Positions 6,680-15,129 of a stretch of 60,552 nucleotides of DNA are shown here, piece by piece (the stretch's first letter is position 1; every line of letters begins with the position of its first letter). A model generated the notes under the pieces. It made no database searches and had not been told where the DNA came from. It saw nothing but the letters and a program-made list of their open reading frames with translations. The translations under genes and the position numbers were made by a program. The stretch is from a virus, in the IMG/VR virus record IMGVR_UViG_3300029267_000655, positions 1 to 60,552 of that record. One strand, written 5' to 3'.

Positions 6680-7072
6680 ATGACCAACCGCGAGAACACA
6701 CAACGAGCCATCGACAGCGCAATGACCGCAGCAGAGTTGATTGAGGAGCTGAAGAACTTGGATCCAAACACACGGGTCTTCTTCACGTGCGACTACGGTG
6801 ATTACTGCCACACAAAGCAAGCTCTTCCCATTCGCTCTCTTGAGGAAGCAACGACCAAGCAGCTCAGCGACACCGGATACTCACAGAGCCGCACTGCATA
6901 CAATCCTTTCGACGAAGAGGACCTCGAAGTGTACTGCGAGCAATGTGACGAGATGTGGGGTGGCTTGGTAAAATGCCCTGTGTGCGGCAGCACGTGTGTC
7001 CGAGAGGACGGAACGCCTACTGACGAAGATAGCGACGACGAGACTGAGGACATCGTGGTACTCAGCATGTAA
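6680..7072 (+). CDS. Acidic zinc-ribbon protein, 130 aa
   Basis: The ATG at 6680 has AAAGGA upstream; an earlier in-frame ATG at 6608 lies within the promoter and is rejected. The N-terminal half has TAAELIEELKNLDPNTRVFF, a fold seen in small phage proteins that regulate through a DxR turn. The C-terminal half has two CxxC pairs (YCEQC, KCPVCGSTC), a rubredoxin-like zinc ribbon, then a very acidic tail (TDEDSDDETED). Function unknown. It is a single-gene unit between P3 and terminator T6, implying strong expression. Confidence 0.8.
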   Translation: MTNRENTQRAIDSAMTAAELIEELKNLDPNTRVFFTCDYGDYCHTKQALPIRSLEEATTKQLSDTGYSQSRTAYNPFDEEDLEVYCEQCDEMWGGLVKCPVCGSTCVREDGTPTDEDSDDETEDIVVLSM

Positions 7073-7088
7073 TGTGTGTAACAGTACA

Positions 7089-7130
7089 AGAACCCCGCAG
7101 ACGGCACTAAGCTATCTGCGGGGTTCTTTT
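7089..7130 (+). terminator. Intrinsic terminator T6
   Basis: AGAACCCCGCAGA (7089-7101) and TCTGCGGGGTTCT (7115-7127) form a 13-bp perfect stem followed by TTT. It ends rightward early transcription where the leftward late operon arrives. Confidence 0.9.
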
Positions 7131-7317
7131 CGTTTACAGACGTTCGAGAAGCCCCTAAATTCGCTCTCTACGGGCTTCTGACGTAAAATCCGACCGAAAC
7201 CCCGTATTTTCTGCTAGCGGACGTTCTAGGGGCATATACGGACGCCTGAGAGGGTCTGTAGCCGATCTGAGGGGTAGGGAGCGAAGATACTACCAGTACA
7301 GACCGACTACAGACCGC
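7131..7317. other. Convergent intergenic region
   Basis: No gene on either strand. AGAAGCCC and GGGCTTCT form an 8-bp inverted repeat near 7148-7178 with a 15-base loop but no U-tract, so it may act as a weak end point for the leftward operon. Direct TACAGAC repeats lie at about 7297-7313. Confidence 0.35.
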
Positions 7318-8217
7318 TCAGGCACACCCCACGTCACTCAACAGCCTCTCGCAACGTCTACGGTACGTGTACCGCTCTGAGACAAGACCGAAGCCCCTAG
7401 ACGCTATTCTGAGCCTCTCGTGATCGTCGCCTATGTAGGTGTCGATGGCGGATCGTAGGTCAGAGTATCGAGCACTAGACGAGACCGGTTTGTACGAGAC
7501 GTAGTGATCGCAGTCGGTAAACTCCTCTCCAAGTCCTGTTGTTTCGGGGTGAAGGAAGAATCCACCCCTTCCCAACACTTCATATATTCGGTTTGACCAG
7601 TAGTTAGGACTAGGGTAGCTATCGCCTACAACTACCTTCACTCGACTGACAGCTAGGTTTAGGTCTGTTCCTCTCGTGCGAGTATGGTGAATGAATCTAG
7701 GACCATAAGTATCTTTCAACCACTGTACTAGATTCTCTCTCTGCGGTGTGTAGAGACTACCGATGAACGCTACATCATGTTGGTAGTCTCGTTGCGGTAG
7801 TTGATAGCTGAGAGCTTCAGGGATTCCTTGTCGTAGGATTCGGTGGTTTATCTTTCGTTTCTCGAACTCCTGTTGATGACCGCCGTCAGTACTAAATAGG
7901 TAGTCCACTTCTGTAGCTTGAGGTGGTAACCTACGACCGAACCCCAAAAACAAATCCCACAACCAGCAAACCGTCTTAATGTCTTTGCTTCTGAGCCACC
8001 TAACGTAGCCTTTGATATTCATGAAATGAGATTTGGAGAACAACACGAGGTCCGGTTGAGTCTGTTCTGTTACTTGTCTAGCTCTGCTGCCTAGCACTAC
8101 GTTGTTACTGAGTATAGGGAACTTGATAACTTGGTGACCTAGACTCACTAGAGAATAAGCTACGTAGTTCTCCGTTCTGTAGTGTCGCTCGAACTTACCT
8201 AGGTACAGAATACGCAT
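7318..8217 (-). CDS. CgeB-like glycosyltransferase (GT family 1/4 type)
   Basis: 299 residues beginning MRILYLGKFERHYRTE. The layout resembles CgeB/spore-coat type GT-B glycosyltransferases: an N-terminal Rossmann-like half with DLVLFSK and WLWDLF, and a C-terminal half with YPSPNYWSNRIYEVLGRGG and FFLHPETTGLGEEF, the usual donor-sugar-binding region. It would transfer a sugar from a nucleotide sugar. It is the last gene of the late operon behind a sulfotransferase and two other glycosyltransferase-like genes, so decoration of virion proteins or host surface polymer is likely. The exact substrate cannot be read from sequence. Confidence 0.75.
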   Translation of the reverse strand: MRILYLGKFERHYRTENYVAYSLVSLGHQVIKFPILSNNVVLGSRARQVTEQTQPDLVLFSKSHFMNIKGYVRWLRSKDIKTVCWLWDLFLGFGRRLPPQATEVDYLFSTDGGHQQEFEKRKINHRILRQGIPEALSYQLPQRDYQHDVAFIGSLYTPQRENLVQWLKDTYGPRFIHHTRTRGTDLNLAVSRVKVVVGDSYPSPNYWSNRIYEVLGRGGFFLHPETTGLGEEFTDCDHYVSYKPVSSSARYSDLRSAIDTYIGDDHERLRIASRGFGLVSERYTYRRRCERLLSDVGCA

Positions 8218-8232
8218 AGCGGTTACCTCTCG

Positions 8233-8883
8233 TTAGAACTCGTAGCCGAATGTTGAAATAGTAGGTTCTTCTGCTTCGGCTACGAGCCTGACAGTCTCTG
8301 GGTCGTAGTAGTCTCTATAGCCTTTATGTTGCTCCTGTAGAGACCTAGACCCGTTCAACCACTTGAGGTGTAATTTCAAGTAGAGTAGATCAGCTAACCT
8401 ACGTACCTCACTCTCTAAGTCTTCAAACCTAAACACTAAATCAGAATGTAACCAGTAGGCTTCCTGGGTACTGGGATTCCTTTCTCTGTTAGAATTCCTC
8501 TTGCCTTCTGGTTCCGGTTCTAGACCTAACTTGACTCGAACGAACCTATCAAAAGTTAGTTCTGAGTTTGAATATCTATACCAGCTTACAAACCTATCCC
8601 AAGGGTTACGTACAAACGAGATTGAATAAACATTCTCCAACAGCTCTAGCGAGACACTACGGTAGTCTAGGTGCGGATTAAACTTGTTGTCTCTATGGTC
8701 TAAGTCCTCTTGGGGGTTGTAGGCTTTGGCTACGTAGAGCATAGAGTTGTAATGACCGCAGGAGATTAGAGCTTGTCTTACACTCGTTCCACCCGTCCTA
8801 GGTGTATGAACGAAAAGCAGCGTAGTAGTACCTCCAGGTAGCGGGTTGTCAGCTAATTGGGAACGGAAGTCAAATAAGATCAC
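8233..8883 (-). CDS. Sulfotransferase family protein
   Basis: 216 residues. The N-terminal LLFVHTPRTGGTSVRQAL (about 22-39) is the 5'-phosphosulfate loop, and ISFVRNPWDRFVSWYRY (about 90-106) is the 3'-phosphate-binding segment of carbohydrate sulfotransferases (Sulfotransfer_2 type). The length is near the family minimum. It should use PAPS to sulfate a hydroxyl or amine. Its position between two glycosyltransferases points to a sulfated glycan, perhaps on tail fibres or a host surface polysaccharide. Confidence 0.82.
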   Translation of the reverse strand: MILFDFRSQLADNPLPGGTTTLLFVHTPRTGGTSVRQALISCGHYNSMLYVAKAYNPQEDLDHRDNKFNPHLDYRSVSLELLENVYSISFVRNPWDRFVSWYRYSNSELTFDRFVRVKLGLEPEPEGKRNSNRERNPSTQEAYWLHSDLVFRFEDLESEVRRLADLLYLKLHLKWLNGSRSLQEQHKGYRDYYDPETVRLVAEAEEPTISTFGYEF

Positions 8884-8885
8884 GA

Positions 8886-9935
8886 CTAGGTTCCTGTACC
8901 TACGAGAACTGGAAGAGGTTGATCGCCGGTGACTAGGTTACAGAACTGAGACTGAATAAGTTCCGAAGACCAAGACATAGAGCTAGCCCAATTCAAAGCT
9001 TCATTCCTAGCTTGTTGTATGTCTTCCCCTAATAGGTCTAAGCAAGTATCAACCAAGTCGATAGGCGATACATTAACCCAATCCATAGTCCTCTTGATCT
9101 TGATAGAGTTCTTCGACGAGACAGGTAGCCTACGGATAGCGGGTAACTCATCCCAAGGCGAAGAATCAGGAGTGATCACCGGGATTCCGCAACACATAGC
9201 TTCAATCTGTTGTAGACCTAGACCGTCTACGTGATGCGGAGCTATTAGAACTTCGCTACGTCCTAGCGGGTGTCGGTATATCGAAGTAGACACGACATGA
9301 GAGCTGTCTACTTTGACTAGCGATTTGAGAGGGTTGTTAGGAGTCTGCGAAACAACTCTCAAAGGTAAGTCAGGCTCTATCTCTAGAGCTTTCATAACGA
9401 TGCTCAAACCCTTTCTGTCGTTCCACCCACCAGTACCATGAACGTACAGAAACGAGTTAACTACATCGGTTTGAAACTCTATAGGACTGAACTTAATAGT
9501 GTCCGTAGGCCAACCGAAGTAGACGCAGGGTAACCCTTCTTCACTGAGTCTTTCATAGCAGACACGAGTAGGACAGATAAACAAGTCGACGTAAGGAGTA
9601 AATCCCTGACCAGCATTAGGAGTCCACTCTAGCATAGGAACACAGACTACTCGTTTGCCTGCTACCTTAGCTCTCTGAGACAGACCCGGTACGTAATCGG
9701 TTTCACAAAACAGTAGGGTGTCTACTTCGTTTATGATCCTGTTGGCTGTTGCTACTCTGTTCCTAGGCACTACGAATGACTTACTGGCTAGGCTTAGATT
9801 CTCTCTTACCACTCCGTGCCTACCGTGTTCAATAACTGCCCAACTGTCGATAGGTATGTATGTCGCTATCTGTCGGTTGAGTTCTCCTAACCCAGTCGGA
9901 CTCGAATAGCCTACTAAGCCTATTCTGTTTCCCAT
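8886..9935 (-). CDS. GT4-like glycosyltransferase
   Basis: 349 residues with a GT-B layout. It starts IGLVGYSSPTGLGELNRQIA (a GLG acceptor loop), has FLYVHGTGGWNDRKGLSIVMKA (the usual K-G-L donor-site region) and EVLIAPHHVDGLGLQQIEAMCCGIPVI, the E-x7-E type motif of GT4 enzymes. The tail ends in a GTGT repeat like several virion proteins here. It overlaps the upstream gene by 16 bases. Substrate unknown; presumably virion or surface glycosylation. Confidence 0.82.
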   Translation of the reverse strand: MGNRIGLVGYSSPTGLGELNRQIATYIPIDSWAVIEHGRHGVVRENLSLASKSFVVPRNRVATANRIINEVDTLLFCETDYVPGLSQRAKVAGKRVVCVPMLEWTPNAGQGFTPYVDLFICPTRVCYERLSEEGLPCVYFGWPTDTIKFSPIEFQTDVVNSFLYVHGTGGWNDRKGLSIVMKALEIEPDLPLRVVSQTPNNPLKSLVKVDSSHVVSTSIYRHPLGRSEVLIAPHHVDGLGLQQIEAMCCGIPVITPDSSPWDELPAIRRLPVSSKNSIKIKRTMDWVNVSPIDLVDTCLDLLGEDIQQARNEALNWASSMSWSSELIQSQFCNLVTGDQPLPVLVGTGT

Positions 9936-11134
9936 TGTTTTCGCTCCTTGATAAGTTTCCTAGCGTCAAACGATTCCCCACGGAACGAAGGTGCCTGCTC
10001 GTGAGGACGGTTCTTCATGCTACTTACCCTACCGGTGTGTTGTACTAGAGAGGGTAAGTGGGCGTACTCCTTTAGTCCTGCTTTGTTAGCTGCTGTGACA
10101 ATACCGCCGTCTACACTCTTATGACCTTTATGTAAGTCTTGAGGACGGTTAATCATGTGAGGTTGGCTAAGTATCTTACATAGAACCTCTCTATTGAATA
10201 CCAACGCTACCGCACCTAGACCCCATTGAGGAGTCTTGAACCACCCCACGTAGTTACTCGTCGGAGCTGACTGTTGATATTCAGGAAACGTGTAGAGATT
10301 AAGGTAGCCGTCTTTTGGGTAGGGGAACGACTCTAAGTAGTGTTTAAGGAAAGGGTACGTAACGAAGTCATCTTGAAAGACTGCGTAGTAATGAGCTGTT
10401 GGACACCTAACGTATAACTCCCAAGCACTAGCAAACCACTTACCGAAAGTTCTTAGAGGTGGGTTGTGGTTAGTGTACTCCAGACCTAGCTTATCGTACG
10501 GTCTCAAGTCTTTAGCACCGTCTATGAATAACCTAGGTTGATCAAACCCGGCAGCAGCTAGGCTAGCTAGTGTCCTGGGAAGAAGGTCGTTGAGTCTGCT
10601 AGGGACCGTTGTAACCCCGTATGACCAGACTTTCTTATACTTGTTGGGCTTAGGATGTCCGGGTTTAGGCTTCTTGCTAGGCGGGTCTGATGCCCTCTCT
10701 TCAGGAGACGGTATGTAAGTTGGTTGACGGTCTTTACAGGTTAAACAGTCAGGATAGCCTTTGGTCTTATCGTAGGTAGAAGCTATCACGCACTCACCAT
10801 GTAGCTCACAAGAGTATGTTGGCTCTATGACGAAGTGATTTGGACAGCTCTTACAACGTACTGTACCTGTTGGTTCCTTAGACCTATGAACGCAAGGTAG
10901 TTTCTCTGCTCGTTGGCTAGTCCTGATTGCCTGAGTCTTAGTATTGGTTCTAGTTCTAGGTGTGAGTCGCATTAAGTCGGGGTCTGCCGTTACAGTCGCT
11001 CCGGCTTCTCCCATATCCCACGACTCGAATTGCCTAACGCTAGTCTGACACAACTTGACTTGAGCTGAGTTCTTCTGCATACCGTGACGCTCACAGTAGC
11101 CAGCCAACACGCATTCACACTGAGTCTTAGCCAC
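9920..11134 (-). CDS. Glycosyltransferase-like protein with Cys-rich N-terminal modules
   Basis: 404 residues. The first 145 hold several Cys/His clusters (CECVLAGYCERHG, CVHRSKE, CKSCPNHF, CELHGEC, CLTCKD), likely zinc or disulfide modules. After a Pro/Lys linker comes a GT-A-like domain: WSYGVTTVPSRLNDLLPRTL, then HYYAVFQDDF with the acidic metal-binding motif. SVDGGIVTAANKAGL and SLVQHTGRVSS follow. I remember this architecture as common in planctomycete genomes, which is one reason for the host inference. It lies directly after the Cys-rich tail protein gene. Confidence 0.7.
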   Translation of the reverse strand: MAKTQCECVLAGYCERHGMQKNSAQVKLCQTSVRQFESWDMGEAGATVTADPDLMRLTPRTRTNTKTQAIRTSQRAEKLPCVHRSKEPTGTVRCKSCPNHFVIEPTYSCELHGECVIASTYDKTKGYPDCLTCKDRQPTYIPSPEERASDPPSKKPKPGHPKPNKYKKVWSYGVTTVPSRLNDLLPRTLASLAAAGFDQPRLFIDGAKDLRPYDKLGLEYTNHNPPLRTFGKWFASAWELYVRCPTAHYYAVFQDDFVTYPFLKHYLESFPYPKDGYLNLYTFPEYQQSAPTSNYVGWFKTPQWGLGAVALVFNREVLCKILSQPHMINRPQDLHKGHKSVDGGIVTAANKAGLKEYAHLPSLVQHTGRVSSMKNRPHEQAPSFRGESFDARKLIKERKQWETE

Positions 11135-11144
11135 GGGCCTACTC

Positions 11145-12563
11145 CTAGGCTGCGAGTTCGTTAACTACTATTCCGTATTGACCAACTGCCCCATCACAGC
11201 AGATTAGCTGAGTGACACTAGCGTAGGCATAAACAGGTTCGCAGGTCCACGTAAGGTTCGTACCTTGTCTACCGGCTTCTACCCAACCCGAATCACCGCT
11301 AGCACAGACTTCCCGAACCTCTAAGACCATCTCATAAGAAGCTTTACCTACATACTCACAATACAGTCTTAGACTGATCGTAACGTCTTCATCAGTACCC
11401 GGACCACACCCACTAGACGATACGCTACCTTCCCAACGGTTAGTACTAGAGTTGAAGCTAATCGTACTTGTCAAACCGTCGAAGCAGCTACAGTCGGACT
11501 CGTCGCTAAGAGTAAATTCTAACTCGGACGGCAACGGATCAGGACAACAAGAGATAGACGCAGAGAAACTACACTCACCACAACCAGCACAACCAGCAGT
11601 GATAGTGATTATGTCTCCACCGTCTTCTATGACTACGGTGATTCCTGAGTCGTTCGTTAGTCCTCTAACAGAACAGACACCGCCTTCTACTGTTTCTGAA
11701 AGAGGGCCGGTTGAGCCTGTGCCCGTAACCTCTATATCAAAGTCGGTAACACAGTCTCCGGCTGATCCTGTACCCGTACCTGTAGCGGGCCTAAGAGTGA
11801 CCGTAACGGTGATACTACGTCTGCTATCGACGTTGAATAGGTCGATGTCTACCGGCCCCCACACTACAGCACTATCGCCACAGCTAGTGATATCGACGTT
11901 TACCTGACCATCGTAGGTACTAGCTGTAGGCGGGTCTTCGAGCGAGACACTTATACATAACTTCTCGCACACACAGGAACAGTTACCACAGAAGTAGCTA
12001 CATCCGTTATCTCTGTAAGGCAACGTCCTGTAGAGTTGAGGACTTATACTAACGTCGGCTATGTCGCAGCTAGCGTTAGGCTGGCAGCTACTCTCTAGAC
12101 TTACGTCGGTCCAAGTGTAGTAAGGGTACTTACAGCCTACTCCGTTTGGGTCTGCTGGATCACTTTCAGGAGCGTACATCAAGACGCTAAGAGTGTTACC
12201 TGAGTTGAAGCAAGGACACCGTAGGTAAAACCTACATAGTCCGCCAGTACCTTCAGCAATGATCCAAGCATCAACAGCCTGATTAGCAAACGAACCTTCC
12301 CACTTACCGTTATTACAGTTGAAGGTTAGTGAGACGTTTGCTGTAGCTGTTGTGCAAGTTGTTCCTGTCCCTACTGCCGATGTCTTATAGTCAACAGCTA
12401 CACAAAGGACTCTAGGAACACACTTACAACAATCATGACAGCCTACGGTTAAGTGATTACACTTATCACAACAACAGGGGTTCTTAGGATTACTTACCAC
12501 ACCTACGTTCCTGTCCCAATAGTACAATCGTTCTTCAAGCAACAGATTTGATCGACTACCCAC
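11145..12563 (-). CDS. Very Cys-rich tail or receptor-binding protein
   Basis: Up to 472 residues, with more than 40 Cys in clusters such as NPCCCDKC, CHDCCKC, CGNCSCVCEKLC and CAGCGEC. Ser/Thr/Gly-rich beta segments and GTGTG repeats lie between them. This suggests disulfide-stabilised repeated beta domains exposed outside the virion. The start is uncertain: it overlaps the upstream gene by 61 bases, and an internal GTG at about 12507 may be the true start. By position (distal tail operon, before glycosyltransferases) it is probably a tail fibre or adhesin. Confidence 0.65.
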   Translation of the reverse strand: MGSRSNLLLEERLYYWDRNVGVVSNPKNPCCCDKCNHLTVGCHDCCKCVPRVLCVAVDYKTSAVGTGTTCTTATANVSLTFNCNNGKWEGSFANQAVDAWIIAEGTGGLCRFYLRCPCFNSGNTLSVLMYAPESDPADPNGVGCKYPYYTWTDVSLESSCQPNASCDIADVSISPQLYRTLPYRDNGCSYFCGNCSCVCEKLCISVSLEDPPTASTYDGQVNVDITSCGDSAVVWGPVDIDLFNVDSRRSITVTVTLRPATGTGTGSAGDCVTDFDIEVTGTGSTGPLSETVEGGVCSVRGLTNDSGITVVIEDGGDIITITAGCAGCGECSFSASISCCPDPLPSELEFTLSDESDCSCFDGLTSTISFNSSTNRWEGSVSSSGCGPGTDEDVTISLRLYCEYVGKASYEMVLEVREVCASGDSGWVEAGRQGTNLTWTCEPVYAYASVTQLICCDGAVGQYGIVVNELAA

Positions 12564-13222
12564 TCACAGTCACAGTCTGTTCCTGTTCCTACACACTTGT
12601 TGTCTCCTGTTCCCGTAGTTGGGTCAACCGGAGCCATATAGCTAGCCCAACCTTTACGCCCTAACAAGTCAGGATCAGGTTCGTTAAAGAAACAACCGTC
12701 TCTATCATAGATGGTAATCAGACCGTTGACTTCTCCTGGTACTGTAGTTACTCCGCAAGGTCTTTGAGTAACAGCACCAACAGCCCTTAATAGACTGCAA
12801 GTAGAGCTGACGATTGTGAACCTAACCCGATAGAACTGACTACCACCTACCAAAGCCAACCAAGTACCGAACTTGTCCCGTTGAACGGTTATGTATTGTT
12901 GACTGATGTCGGCTGTACTGGTGTTGTAGACGAGTCTAGAAAGTCCCGGCAGCTTGTTGAGTACCTTAACTCCGTTGCTCTCTATTACTCTATAAATGTC
13001 GCAGAGAGCTGAACCCGGAGTAGTACCGGACATAGCAGGAATACCGTCTGCTGTCTGAGGGTATGCTATGTAGGTTTCGGGAGATTGGTGGTCTTCGTTG
13101 ATACCTAGTGGGTCGATGCCGGTTCTGTTAGCTGGATTCTTATTGGAGTTGGTTAGAGTCTGAATCAGTCCTCTTAACAACTCAACTTCAGAATCGGTAA
13201 ACGTCCTAAGAGAGCCAGTCAT
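12503..13222 (-). CDS. Tail structural protein with TGTG linkers, 239 aa
   Basis: Contains SPETYIAYPQTADGIPAM and SGTTPGSALCDIYRV, a beta-rich domain, then TTGTGDNKC and GTGTDCDCEW. It ends in a Cys pair and a GTGT tail. The style matches its downstream Cys-rich neighbour, so the two probably form part of one distal tail structure. No named family recognised. Confidence 0.6.
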   Translation of the reverse strand: MTGSLRTFTDSEVELLRGLIQTLTNSNKNPANRTGIDPLGINEDHQSPETYIAYPQTADGIPAMSGTTPGSALCDIYRVIESNGVKVLNKLPGLSRLVYNTSTADISQQYITVQRDKFGTWLALVGGSQFYRVRFTIVSSTCSLLRAVGAVTQRPCGVTTVPGEVNGLITIYDRDGCFFNEPDPDLLGRKGWASYMAPVDPTTGTGDNKCVGTGTDCDCEWVVDQICCLKNDCTIGTGT

Positions 13223-13231
13223 TGTCTTAAC

Positions 13232-13696
13232 CTAGTTGGGTATGGCGTAGAATTCAGCTCGACTGTTAGACGAAGACTTGACTATCAAGTGTTGGACGAT
13301 CACGGGACTAGGGCAGGTTAGAACAAAGAACTCGCCTGGAGCTATATCGTCTGAGATTTGTGTGGGTGTTTTGAGGTTAGTACCTAGCTGAATCGAATCT
13401 TTACCTGTATTGACTAACACTATAGCACTTAATCCTAGACCGTGTAGCCAAGAAGTACTAATCGAAGTCCAACCGCTATCTACTCTGAGTGACCTATAGT
13501 AAGTCTGCTCGTCGTGTTCTAGTTCCCTGCTGAAGTGCTCTCTGAGAGAAGTGGGTCTAGCTGATGGAGTGACGTGATAGAGCTGAAGTAGAACTGAAAG
13601 ACGTTTAGTGTTGGGTATGTCTTGCTGTGCCTGAAGTTTGAGATCAATTAATTTAGGATCAGTTTCTGGTACCGGTGTAGGTTGGTTGCTAGGCAT
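13232..13696 (-). CDS. Hypothetical tail protein, 154 aa
   Basis: ATG at 13696 with GGAGCGACC just upstream. The product is Pro-rich at the N-terminus, helical in the middle (RLSVLLQLYHVTP) and beta-rich at the end (SAIVLVNTGKDSIQLG, FFVLTCPSPVIVQHL). Its position between baseplate-type genes implies a virion component. Family unknown. Confidence 0.6.
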   Translation of the reverse strand: MPSNQPTPVPETDPKLIDLKLQAQQDIPNTKRLSVLLQLYHVTPSARPTSLREHFSRELEHDEQTYYRSLRVDSGWTSISTSWLHGLGLSAIVLVNTGKDSIQLGTNLKTPTQISDDIAPGEFFVLTCPSPVIVQHLIVKSSSNSRAEFYAIPN

Positions 13697-13727
13697 GGTC
13701 GCTCCTCCATTTGCTAGCTAGTAACGG

Positions 13728-14108
13728 TTAAGCCTCAAAACAACTGACCACAACCTTAACCGCTGCGGTGTTTGCTTTGAGTCTTAGTGATGTTGACGTG
13801 AAGTTCCTACTCAGTCTGATTGTGTAGTCTTCTCCTGCCTGAATCTCTCCTAACTCGTGAAACGTAGCTCCATCCCAGATTCCGTACTCAACGTAGTTAG
13901 TTGAGTCTAGATTTTTGATGTTACATAGACCCGGTGTAGTCAGTTCTGATAGGTCTACGTCGGTTCCTGCCGTAGCTACTGCGATTGCTCCCGGTGTAGG
14001 TCCGTTAGTTCCGCTAACGTCTGCCTGAAAGCTACCGGGTCTTGAGGCAAAGTCTATGTTGCCCTTCTTAATTGTGAGAGAGCTTCTGATAGTTGCTTCA
14101 TTAGCCAC
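13728..14108 (-). CDS. Small structural protein, 126 aa
   Basis: Beta-rich product (TIRSSLTIKKGNIDF, GEIQAGEDYTIRLSRN, AAVKVVVSCFEA), with Ala/Thr/Gly content usual for a tail or baseplate protein. It resembles small phage proteins that bind at fibre attachment points, but no family can be named. Confidence 0.6.
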   Translation of the reverse strand: MANEATIRSSLTIKKGNIDFASRPGSFQADVSGTNGPTPGAIAVATAGTDVDLSELTTPGLCNIKNLDSTNYVEYGIWDGATFHELGEIQAGEDYTIRLSRNFTSTSLRLKANTAAVKVVVSCFEA

Positions 14109-14112
14109 AGTA

Positions 14113-15126
14113 TTAAGCCTCCAAGTCTGTAGGGATACCTAGTTGAGTTAGGTCAGCTTCTATGTACTTCTTAACTCTAATCGTAGCTACGTTGCCTGTT
14201 GTAAGTGCTCCACTACCCGTACCCGTACCCGTACCCGGTAGAGTACCATCTATAGGTTGACCAAACCCGTCTAGTAGACACCTAGCATTCTCACCGTTGC
14301 GGTCTTTGTAACGTGAGAAGTGGGATGGGTTGTTGTAGTCTGGAGTTGCACCGTCGATGTCTATTAAGACCCAGTGATTGATACCTCTAGCTATCTCTTC
14401 GTCAGTCGGCCAACGTCCATGTAGTGCTTTTGTTCCTTCGTCAACTATGTCTCTGTCAAACGTAGCATAGTTGATGTCAAAGTCGAAGACACGGGTGTAA
14501 TACGTGTAACAAGTTCCATAGTAGTGCTTAGCCCAACTGATGTTACTTAGCTTAACTCGTCTAGGTCCGAGACCCCATAGCGTAGAGTCATTGACATTAT
14601 TGTAGAGTTGAGACAGAAGACTGAGCTGTAAACTAGCTACGTTCTGCTCTATGTGTACCGTAGGTCTACCTGCATCGAACTCTACTTGTGGTCCCCTAAT
14701 AATCTCGTGCGATGATGTCTTAATTGGGTTGCCGTCTTTGTCCTCTACAGCTTCCTCTGAGAACTTGACAAACGTACCACTAACCGATTGAGGCTTGAGT
14801 AGTGGGTCGTCTATCTCGTCGTCTTGACATAGAGACTGAGGATTAGTACTGAAGTACCTATCAACGTACCAAGCTGTGGTTGGCTCGTCTTTAGAGATGA
14901 TAGGACGTACTGAAGCTCTACGGGTACAGAAAGCCCAAATATCTAAATCGTTACCGAAGTTCCAAACATCACCCGGAACAGGTAGACCGTTAGTATTTAC
15001 AACAGTGTTTGGACCGTCAGTGTATAACGAACTTACTTTGAAGGTGACTCTATAAACTCTTTGTCCTTCGTCATCCTGCTCTAGCGACCAGTGGTTAGGA
15101 CCGTTGCCGATTATTGCCGTAGCCAT
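14113..15126 (-). CDS. Putative distal tail/baseplate protein, 337 aa
   Basis: The gene directly downstream of the tape measure usually encodes the distal tail protein. This product has WSLEQDDEGQRVYRVTFKV, many aromatic beta strands (TCYTYYTRVFDFDIN) and a GTGTGTGSG linker near the C-terminus. These fit a tail-tip component. No catalytic motif was seen. Confidence 0.6.
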   Translation of the reverse strand: MATAIIGNGPNHWSLEQDDEGQRVYRVTFKVSSLYTDGPNTVVNTNGLPVPGDVWNFGNDLDIWAFCTRRASVRPIISKDEPTTAWYVDRYFSTNPQSLCQDDEIDDPLLKPQSVSGTFVKFSEEAVEDKDGNPIKTSSHEIIRGPQVEFDAGRPTVHIEQNVASLQLSLLSQLYNNVNDSTLWGLGPRRVKLSNISWAKHYYGTCYTYYTRVFDFDINYATFDRDIVDEGTKALHGRWPTDEEIARGINHWVLIDIDGATPDYNNPSHFSRYKDRNGENARCLLDGFGQPIDGTLPGTGTGTGSGALTTGNVATIRVKKYIEADLTQLGIPTDLEA

Positions 15127-15129
15127 CTA

